Assembly: GCA_034687125.1 (NCBI GenBank)
Contig: JAQGBZ010000111.1
Coordinates: 62,001 to 126,000, forward strand
Direction: 5' to 3'
DNA length: 64,000 bases
Origin: Neelides folsomi
Lineage: Eukaryota > Arthropoda > Collembola > Neelipleona > Neelidae
Numbering within the stretch: the first letter of the stretch is position 1; the number at the start of each line of letters is the position of its first letter. The notes below the pieces were generated by a model. The model had not been told where the DNA came from. It was given only the letters and a program-made list of their open reading frames with translations, and ran no database searches. A program made the position numbers and the translations under genes. Below, one piece after another: positions 54,402-64,000 of the stretch.

Positions 54402-57400
54402 GCTCAGAGCAAAGTATGCCTTGATTTGCCCTCACCTTCATTTGCATTTTACCAATGAAGTTATTCGGTATAAGTCCATATTAAGGATCCATCCATATTA
54501 TAGATTACATATAAAAACCAATTTTATATTTACTATTCTGATGCCAAAATCATTAGCAATGAGATTAATTATAGTGGACTTGATAGTTTTTTCTTAATGG
54601 TTTTAACACTAACTTATAATTATGTTTATTTATGGTCAAGTAATTCGAGTTAAAGGTACAAATAAAACAAATAATTTTAAGCAATCCTTTCAAGAAAATT
54701 CCTCAATAAAATATGGATATGTCTTTTGATTAATTGTTGTTGGGTAATTTCGGCGTAGCCTTCAATGTTTGAAGTCAAATGAAACTATCAAAATCATATT
54801 CTTTATCATGATTTTAGTTTTTATTCTTTTTATGCATTTATTTGAAGAAAAGAAGGTAAGTTAGTAATGTTAGTATTAACGACAGTTAATTATTACCGCT
54901 AATTAAGGTGTAAATGCTCACTCATGCATTCATGCAATGCATGCAAACTACAATAAATTTCTAAATTACTGCCCCTATGAATGGTTTTTTTGACCTTATT
55001 TGACTTTAAGATAAATACAATGGAAAATTTCTATAGTTAAGAACTATTTCTTTCATATGTACCTGTATGTGTTTAAGTGATATGCAGATATGGATATTTT
55101 GTGTATTTATTTACTACTTTTAGTATTATATTCACATCGGAGTTGGCAATTGCAGCATTGCAGTTGTATGCAAGAACCATTGCTATATCTATGCATTTTG
55201 ATAAATGATTGAGGTTGATATAAAAAACTTATTATTATTCGTATCTATACTTACTTATTATTACATAACATTCGTAACAAACTACCATGAACTTCAAGAT
55301 CAATGGATGGGTTTATGAATAGAATTATTTTACAATCTTCGGTATTTTAGCTAAATTAATTTCAATAATGGTAACGAAATGTTAAGAAATTTTAATTCTG
55401 GATATCTTCATTGTAAAAATGTTTCAGCCAGGAAGCGTATCGCACAATGAGAATAAATGACAGCGAATTTGACAGCCAGAGAGAAGATAAAGGAGCATAA
55501 TGTGTTGTGAGTTGCAAACCATTTATTTGATTCTATTGCGTTTCATTCTTTGCAATTTATGGAACATGCCTACTTTCTGCCTTTATGAATAAATTACAGA
55601 AATCAATGAAAAATGAATCAATTTTTGCTACATAATACGAAATTTAAAAAAATTATAATGCAAATGAATGATTAAACTTGATTACTGTATATGTTTGACT
55701 ATACTCTATCATTATCAAAACTCTTATGATTAGTGTTCATAGCGCAAATGAGATGGTTTCTTATTATAAATAGATGATAGTCTTTTATAGAAAACAATAA
55801 ATGAGGCATATATGAATACGTAATTACAATTACATATTACCAGTAGCTATAAATTAATATTATATTATTTTACAGGTTACTATTTATTATTATAAAAATA
55901 GTGAGAGGCGTCAAAATAAATATTATAATAATATTTTAATAAATTCACAAATTCAGTAAACTTAAATATTTGTGATCCCACATGAATCATAATTGAATTC
56001 TACAAGTTCGATTGACCTAAAAATGATTTTTAATTTCCAATTTTTGGGAAAGAACGGCTATATCGAAATGTTAAAAAGAGGCCATTTTTGGTCATTTTTC
56101 GACATTTTATCATTTTAATTAATACATCACATAAGTTAAAGAAAAATCTTTCCTTGTAATAATTTTATCTGAATTCTGTATATTTTATTGATCTAAAAGT
56201 TATTTTTAATTCCAAATCTCCCTACTTTTCGAAGAGTAATCTTAACTTAATTGTTAGGCTAAAATGTAAACGTTAAAATGTAAAAATTGTGTTTGAATCA
56301 TAGCAAGGATTTAGCATAAGAACTTTCTTATCGAGACATATCAAGCCTAATACTAAAAGCTGCCCCCAGATGTTCTCCAATTTAAAGTTAATTGGCCAAG
56401 AACTTGGGATTTACTGAAGTACTTGTGATTAATTCTACCTTCAACATCATTCAATTGAGGAAGTGTTGAGTAAAAATTAAGTATTGTTGGAAAGGGCGCA
56501 AACGCAATTTTTTAATCCAATTCCTCTAAAAACCTGTGTGGTTAAATACTTCGTTATAAAGATTACTTATCATCAATGATATTTAACAAAACGACTTCCT
56601 TTTTGTTTATCCTACATTTTTAATTATGATTTTATTCTAGTAAGAAGGGTTTTATTAATATTTTCATATTAATATGGATTCTTTCATTAGTTGATGGTCG
56701 CGTTTTGCTTCGCTAATTGTAATTGTAATCATGGAACAACATTCTACAATGGTTAAATTACACGACAAAAGTTGAGTTGTTCAAACTCCCTCAAAATCTC
56801 CAATTTTAATAATGGAATTTAAGTGAAGGCCAATTAAAAAAGTTGGAGTTCCACTTTTGAACAAGTAAGGCATTTAGTTTATACAATTACTCTTCTTAAT
56901 TCAAGTTTAAATGCTAGATGAGTTTTATGCACATTGGGCTTTAAATCATTAAATGAACCATTCAAAGAAATCAAAACACTAATCACTTTGAATTGTTTGT
57001 AATCTTGATAATTTTATTTAACCACCTAACCGGGCATTATTAGGACAAACCTATAATAAAATAAATATATTTTTTTAAGTATCGTCATCTCATTTTTATT
57101 TAAAAATTTTATCAATTAATATAATCAATCTAAAAGTCCTTATTTTTTTAACCATAAATCTTAATTGTACATAAAGAATAAGCAATTGGCTTCGTGTTGC
57201 TAAAAATGTCAACCTTGACTTGCTGACGCTTTAACATTAGAAAAACAGATAGGTAATCGAGGCATAGACATAGAGTATATTAGGCGTAATTAGAGTTTTA
57301 TTTAATTAGGGGTTCATCATTCCTACATATTTTGACTGCCACTATTGAGTTTGAGAGACGAGAGATAAGGAATTCTAGTTCATATTACTTTTATCTTCGA

Positions 57401-57652
57401 TTCAACATTTAATTTCCTATGCATTTAGATAAATCATATAAAACCAGATGTTATGAAAAACCTTTATGAATCATGACACTCATGATTATAACGTATTAAG
57501 ATTTTTATATGAAAGGATATTTATTAGTTAATTAAATATAGAGAAAACACTAGGTATTTTATTTATATAGTGTATTGATAATCTCATTATACTTGGATCA
57601 GAAAGCTTTTATACATAATTATAATCTTATAAATAAAAACTTCCTTTAGCTA
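54402..57652. other. Divergent spacer between desaturase and SCAP
   Basis: AT-rich, no gene supported. A diverged direct repeat of about 48 nt, offset 176 nt, lies at 55994-56040 and 56170-56216. Nothing else was recognised. Confidence 0.4.
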
Positions 57653-58014
57653 TTACCCTGTTTCCCCGCATATACTCTGCCCTCGTATATAATCCTCCCT
57701 CGCATATAATCCGCAGATTTTTTTACACAAAATGAAAACGTTAGATAATCCGGCCCCGCTGATAATCCGCACCTAACTTAAAGTATGTATAGTACAAATG
57801 CTGCTAATATATAATGTACTTTTTAAATCAATCAAAGCTTGAATTCCTTTTTCGTGCTCGCATTAAAAATATCTTCTTCAAACACTCGATTTGAATTCAA
57901 TTATTATCATTAGATAATCAGCCCCCGTTGATAATCCGCCCTCGCATATAATCCACAGCCAGACCCTCATAAACAATAGATAATCCACGAGTTATTTGCG
58001 GGGAAACAGGGTAA
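57653..58014. mobile_element. MITE-like DNA transposon, 362 bp, perfect 18-bp inverted ends
   Basis: TTACCCTGTTTCCCCGCA at 57653-57670 is exactly inverted at 57997-58014. TA flanks both ends (57651-57652, 58015-58016), consistent with a TA target-site duplication. Inside are repeated GATAATCCGCC and CGCATATAATCCGC units in both halves, a subterminal repeat pattern seen in transposase-binding regions. No transposase is encoded. The perfect ends suggest a fairly recent insertion. Superfamily (pogo/Tc1-like or ISL2EU-like) is not resolvable by eye. Confidence 0.82.
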
Positions 58015-58237
58015 TATATACGAATATATCAATTAGTAATCATAATTTCTTTTCCTCTTGGTTATAAGCTAAAATCTAGACGAATTTATTTATTACCTTA
58101 AATATACTTACATATTGATTCATAGCCAAGCTCTATCTTGTTTTCCTCGTGGATGTTTTAGTTGAAATGGAATATAGGAAAAGGACATGTGTAATATTTA
58201 TATTAACATTGAGTTATATATAACTTTTTATTAGAAA

Positions 58238-61200
58238 ATGAGGAGCAAACAAAGCGGGTTTGGAGGAAGGAACATTGCACGAAATATTTACCACGCGGAA
58301 GGTGAATCTGGAGACCAAGATTCGGAATTGACCGGAATGCACCATGAGAGATCCAAAAATCAGAGTCGGACAATACCGGAAAGAGTTGCTCAGTTTTATT
58401 ACACGCTCGGTCTTTTTTGCTCTTCTCATCCCATCATCATTATTATTTCTTCAATTACAGTCGTCCTCATTTCATGGTAAGTATTAATTATTTAAAAAGT
58501 GCATTAAATAAATAAGGATTAAAATTATTTACTTTACTTTATTTATTATTATACTCGCATTAGTCGTATTTATTTGTTGAATTTAAAGTAAAGTGCATTT
58601 AATTAATTTTATTTTAAATGTTTTATTTTAGCTATCCGCTTTTGAGTCTTCCACTTCCTGGGAATAAGCCACAAGAGTTTTTCACCACTTTGGAAAATTT
58701 CACCGTTCCTCCTGTTGGTGGTTGGGATGGCTCGGATTGGCCTCGATGGTACAAAGGTTCACCTGTCACTTACGTTCAGCAAATTATTGTCAAATCGGCC
58801 GTTTTGCCTTGGAACACGGATCTCATTCTCACCGATGCTTTTCGAGCTCCGCTCGGAGAAGTTTTTCATGTCCTTGATACAATTAAAATGACCAAAATTG
58901 ATAAGGCTAAAGAGTAAGAAAATCTTTCACTTTTAAAATTAATTTGAATTGACTGAGTTTTATATGTCCATTTCAGTATTTATTACCAATAAGTTTAATG
59001 TTTATCATTCTTATTTTATTTTTTTAGAAGTGTCAAACTTCAAAACATTTGTTTTCCTGTTGGAGAAGTCAAATCTAGAGCTTTGAAAGGGAAAGTTTCA
59101 ATGTTGCCTGAATTCAATTGTTTAATCGTATCACCGGCTAATTTCTGGCAGCAGAAATATTTAAAGTTTCAAGAAGATCCGGATCTACTTGGAACAATAC
59201 TTAATTTTCAAAGTCATCAAAAAGGACGAAGCGGCCTAGCTGAAATTCTCTTAGGAATGAACGTCAAAGACACCGGATTGAAAAGATATCCGTTCAAAGC
59301 AAGGCAGAGAATCGTGACTTATGCAATTACTCTCATTCTCAAAGACCTTGATTTAAAGTAAATAAAAAAACAAATAACCTTATTTTTTTCAACACTTTAC
59401 AAGAAAAACTTTAAATATTATTTTTTTATAGATTTTTACAAACGATTGAATCATCTCTTGGAAAGATTTATTCAAAAGAACCGGAAAAATTGGATCTTGA
59501 AGGTGAAAACAACAGCTCTGGTTCTGAGTCTGTGGTTTTGGATGAAAAAAGAATATTTCACATTTATTTTCCTGCTCAAACGAGCTTATTTGAACTTGTC
59601 CCTCTTATTATTACTTACATTGCAATGTTCTTCTACACGTACTTCTCCGTGAGGAAAGTGGAAATCATCACGTCTAAACTTGGAATGGCTTTCAGTGCCC
59701 TCGCCACAGTACTTTGTTCTTTATGCATGTCAGTCGGCCTTTGTTCACATTTTGGAATGGTTTTTGAAATAAATCCAAAAGCCATTTTCCCATATTTGGT
59801 TGTTATTATTGGATTGGAAAATATTCTGGTTCTGACCCGGTCAGTTGTTTCAACAGCGACTCATTTAGATGTCAAAATTCGTGTTGCACAGGTATTATAA
59901 AAATAATTCTATAAAATTCAATTCCGAATGTGATTAATTATAATATCATTAATATTTAATTAACGTCTTATAACTATTAACACGATGATGTTTAAAATAA
60001 TTTAAAAATGAATTTTTCTTTGTTAGGGTTTAAGCCGAGAAGGTTGGAGCATAACGAAGAATCTCTTGACTGAAGTGACAATTTTAACTATTGGGTTCTT
60101 CACATTTGTCCCAATGATCCAAGAATTTTGCATTTTGGCCATCGTTGGTCTTCTCTCTGATTTTTTCCTTCAAACCTTCTTCTTTGCGACGATTCTCTCT
60201 ATTGACATTCGGCGAACTGAAATATCTGTTGAATCCAAACCAGAGAACTTTTCCACATATTATGCTCCATTTCGAACTCCTTTACATCCTTCAAAGCTCT
60301 CAAGAATTAAATCCAATCCGAGGATTAATCAAAATGGGTATTTAAACCACGAGCCCGTCCCGGTCGTTGCGCCTTCTCATTCTGGACCTATATTGGTTAA
60401 GATTCCAAAAAGAATTCGTCTTGTTTACTTTTGGGCTCGAACTCGATTCTTCCAAAGGACATTTATGATTTTTATGGTTGGATGGATTTCGATCATTATT
60501 TATCAGTCTGGAATTGTTGCCCATTTTAATTATCCAGATCCAGCCCAAGACGTTGTGGTTCCCCTTAAAATGCGAAATGAAGAAGGAAATGAAAATTATT
60601 CAAGAATTGCCCTTACACTCGCTTCTAATAACTTTGTTCTTCGAACATTGTCCAAGAAAAATGAAACGGTGGATCAGGCAAAGACAGAAAAAAGTTTCCC
60701 ACAGCAGGAAACAACGATGGGATATCAAAACAAAAAAGTATTGCGAGAGTTGTATGTGAACAATCCAAACAGTTGGCGCCGACTCGGGCCATTTCATTGG
60801 CAAGTTTTAATGGGGATTTATAACGTGAGCTTAAGTGGAAGATATATTAGTGTCCTTCCGCCTATTTGCATTTCCGTGCCGCTCGATCCAAACTTGGCCG
60901 CGTCTCTTCGACATCCATATGAGTTGGAACAAGCAAAGAAGTTTAATTGGCAAGCACTTACAAATGCATTTGATCCTATCGATTTTACCGGTGAGCTTTA
61001 ATTTTGTAAAGATTTCTGCATTTTTTTGATGATCAGACCCATTTAAATCAAAATTATTCTATTACGTATTTATCAAAATTTTTATTTAATTTCCTAGTTG
61101 AGTTTTGACATTTACCTAATATTTATATAGATGAATATGAGAGCAAAGTGACGTTGACACCTATTGGCAAAATAGGTCCAAAGGGGCTTATTTCCTCAAC

Positions 61201-63877
61201 ATCTGAAGATCCCTATGTTCCGAATTCGCCTATTGAATTGGCCCTAACGATGCTTTTGGCAATTCCGAGTTTAATATTCGTCTCGTACATGCTGTTCGTT
61301 TTTTACAAATGTATCTGCTCGCGAAATTACGCAGAATGGCGTACAAGTTGGACGAAGAATAATTCAGATACTCCACCAGATGCTTACACACAAGTATGAA
61401 TTATAAAAAATAATACATAAATTAACCATGATAAGAATACTTGACTTGAACGATACCAAGTTTTATAAATTAGCTTTTATAAAATTAACACATTATAATT
61501 TGAATTATAGGTTGTGTTTGAAGCTGTGCCTTTAGTATTGGACGGTCATACCCAAGAGGTCGAGTGCATTGGGAATGATGGGAATTTAATAGCGAGTGTT
61601 TGTTTAGCTGGGGTCTTGAAAGTCTGGAACACAACTTCGGCTGAAAACATAATTACAGTTGATAGGAAAAGGTAATCAACCTGTTTGTTTATTTTCCCCA
61701 ATCACTAACCAATTTAAATCTAATATTTATAAATGTGGTAGTATGTTGTGTTGAGAAATTTGATTGATCCTGTATTTGAATTATTAAATAGCTTTTTTGG
61801 AAGACTCTCAGCATTGGAAAAACACCAAGAAGAAAACTGCGCATGGGGGATTTCAGATAATGATTCAACGAGTTGTTCACCTTCGAATACTTCCGCTATG
61901 AATTTTGAAATGAATGATCGACCTTCTTCAGGGAAAAGAATTGGATTGTACAACCAAATTCAAAATCAAAGTTTTGACCTTCCATCAAAACAAAGCCACA
62001 AAGGGCATTCGAGGAATAATTCCATTTCTTATCCAATTTTCTCATCAGCTTCTGGAAGTCAGCCGGATATGACTGGCGGGATGAACCATCGACGAACTCC
62101 ATCAATTCCTTCAAATCTCTGTTTGCATAATCAAAGTCCTCCTATTCAGATTCCGGGTCAAAATCGACAAAATTTGATTGGGAGTCGGGGAGGAAATGTT
62201 GAAAATTGTGGTTGCAGTTCAGAGCATTTGAATTCCATTGGTAATTCTGACTCAAGGGTCAATAGCCCATTGGAGAAGATCAGTGAAGGGAATATGAGGG
62301 ATGAAGCCCCGTCGGTGTGGTGTTTGGATTCTCAGGAAAATATTGTTGTATTGGGTACTGGATCTGGAAGACTTGAGTTTTGGGATGCATATACTGGATA
62401 TCTGAAGGTATAATAACATTAAAATAATTTAATGATTAAAATGTATAAATGGGGAATTTGATGTTAATTTTAATTAATTTTTAGTGCACTTATGAAGATC
62501 AAATGGCTGGAGTTACTTGTGTCAAAATAATTGGGAGTAAAATCATAGTAGCGAGACTTAATGGATCTTTGGATTTCGTCGAACTCGAATCCTCAAATGG
62601 ACTGCCCAATGAATCTCCGTCCCCGTATCACAGATGTACGTCATTTGTTTCAATTTAGCTAATTAATGATTTAAGTGATTACTTGTATTAAAATAATCAA
62701 TTTGTTTCATGCGCTCTAATTATTCTTTTTTTGATATTTTAAGGGCATGGAGGAGCTGATGGTGAGGAAAGAATAAGACCCTCGCTATTTTCCTTTGAAG
62801 CAGATCTGAAATGTAATTGGATTACAACGTTAAAAGCTCATCAGCAGCCAATAACTTGTTTAGACTGTGAAGGAGGAAAAATACTCACTGGGAGTCAAGA
62901 TCATACTCTCAAGGTGAACTTAATTTTCACATTAAATTAGACCAAAAAATGTTAAATTTAAGTTTAACTTCGCAATAAATAATTAAAGTATTATAAACAC
63001 ATTATAAAATTCTTAACTTAAAATATAATATTGACTATTTGCAGGTCATTCGACTAGAAGATCATTTTAGTTTATATACCTTGCATGGGCATTATGGTCC
63101 AATTACTTGCCTATTTATTGATAAAATTTGCCCAATGACTTCTGGGAGTGGAAGTCAAGACGGGATGCTTTGTGTTTGGGATCTTTCAACAGGTAACGAT
63201 AAAAGTTTACTTAATAATTAATTTCATTTTTAAGTTTATCAAGTTATTAGATAGTTAAAATTCATTATATAATATTATCTAACAAATAATTTTTTGTCTT
63301 TCAGGAATGTGTATGTATTCCATACAAGCTCATGATGGACCGCTATGTGGTTTAACTTATTCTGCAAGCTATATAATTAGTGTAGGAGGAGATGATAAAA
63401 TTTGTGTTTGGGAACGATTTCAAGGACATCTTCTTAACACTATACAATTGGTAAAATTCTGATTAAATATCTAAATCAAACAATTAAATTGATAATAACT
63501 ATTGATTTTTAATTAAGATAAAAATACTATATTTTTTATAGGATCATCCATATTGCTCAAGCTTAGTTATGCTGACTCATAATTTACTCATAACGAGCAA
63601 ACAAGTAAAACCATTTATTTATTCTTACTGCACAATTGTGCACAAGAGTAATCATTATATTGATTTTTGGTTTATTCGCCTTTTCTTTTCCTTCAAGGGT
63701 TCTCTGATCGTGTGGGACGTGAGAAGCGGCGAACCTGTAAGAATTGTGAGACTTGGACACAGAGATAATGCAATCTTCGTAAGACAGATAATGGGTTGTG
63801 CTGATGCGATTCTTTGTGACTACGGATCGCAGCTTCGACTCGTGCGATTTCCAACTATAATTAGTAAATTAGAATAG
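58238..63877 (+). CDS. SCAP: SREBP cleavage-activating protein, 1390 aa
   Basis: Fourteen exons join in frame: 58238-58476, 58632-58913, 59028-59357, 59432-59891, 60027-60990, 61131-61393, 61511-61671, 61792-62407, 62485-62635, 62744-62913, 63045-63192, 63305-63450, 63542-63604 and 63698-63877. SCAP escorts SREBP from ER to Golgi for cleavage. The first membrane segment ends in CYPLLSLPLPG, followed by the luminal loop with VTYVQQIIVKSAVLPW and SPANFWQ. The sterol-sensing domain spans about 340-500 (LVPLIITYIAMFFYTYFS, PYLVVIIGLENILVLT, VGLLSDFFLQ). Tyr298 and Asp443 of mammalian SCAP match Tyr352 and Asp497; Leu315 is Met369. The cytosolic half has WD40 repeats (GSQDHTLKVIRLEDH, GSGSQDGMLCVWDLSTG, GGDDKICVWERF, GSLIVWDVRSG). 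The N-terminus is about 40 residues longer than in human. The MELADL export motif is replaced by TEISVE (501-506). Confidence 0.95.
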
Positions 63878-64000
63878 GATTGAAAAGTTGATGGCTAGGA
63901 TAGAATTTTTAAATGGTGGAATCATGATGAATGTTCAGAGATATATTTCAAACAAATGTAAAGTAGAATTGCGTACAAATGCCTAATATTTAGTAATCGA
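63878..64000 (+). other. SCAP 3' UTR (partial)
   Basis: This is the sequence after the SCAP stop codon up to the window end. No AATAAA is seen, so the transcript probably continues beyond the window. Confidence 0.5.

Noticed and set aside
59660-59700. Possible natural equivalent of the sterol-resistant L315F change in SCAP
   Set aside because: Careful counting along the remembered human sequence aligns Leu315 with Met369, not with the nearby Phe371. The Tyr298 and Asp443 positions are conserved.

Overview
The window reads as a stretch of an invertebrate, probably arthropod, nuclear genome. Coding islands of ordinary composition are split by many short AT-rich GT-AG introns and separated by very AT-rich spacers. 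The class IIa histone deacetylase carries the invertebrate-type active-site tyrosine, and the AF10 and espin/forked homologues look arthropod-like. A formimidoyltransferase-cyclodeaminase gene is present, which argues against Drosophila-like flies. A crustacean such as a copepod would fit, but the species is an inference from recalled family sequences. All exon boundaries were placed by eye from reading frame, splice sites and remembered homologues.

Layout, left to right: the 3' end of a class IIa HDAC (+, 1-1437); the AF10/AF17 (MLLT10, Alhambra) chromatin reader (+, 4674-9686); PRPP synthetase-associated protein (-, 12645-14619); a HINT1/HINT2-type histidine triad hydrolase (-, 15598-16614); an espin/forked actin-bundling protein with a 5.3 kb first intron (+, 23132-33645); FTCD (-, 35244-41207); TMEM222 (-, 42223-43212), head to head with a plexin-domain-containing/TEM7 receptor (+, 43969-49204); a stearoyl-CoA delta-9 desaturase (-, 51778-54232); and SCAP, the SREBP escort protein (+, 58238-63877). 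In eight of the nine complete genes the exons I assembled keep frame from the chosen start to the stop without strain. The ninth, the plexin-domain gene, needs one GC-AG intron.

The spacers hold two short TA-flanked inverted-repeat elements (MITE-like, 50506-50965 and 57653-58014), a few microsatellites and palindromes, and several GC-richer, purine- or pyrimidine-rich blocks around the espin 5' region that I cannot assign. I saw no rRNA, convincing tRNA, CRISPR array or retrovirus-like element.

The most functionally suggestive neighbourhood is SCAP beside the desaturase. SCAP controls SREBP, which in known animals drives lipogenic genes including desaturases. The desaturase upstream region holds an SRE-1 consensus match and a CCAAT box at spacing typical of SREBP targets. 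Other points worth checking are the loss of the mammalian MELADL export motif in SCAP, a single HINT gene that can encode mitochondrial and cytosolic forms, a possible stop-codon/splice-donor switch at the espin C-terminus, and alternative acceptors in the plexin-domain gene. I did not find evidence for a wholly new molecular system; this is mostly an ordinary stretch of conserved animal genes.
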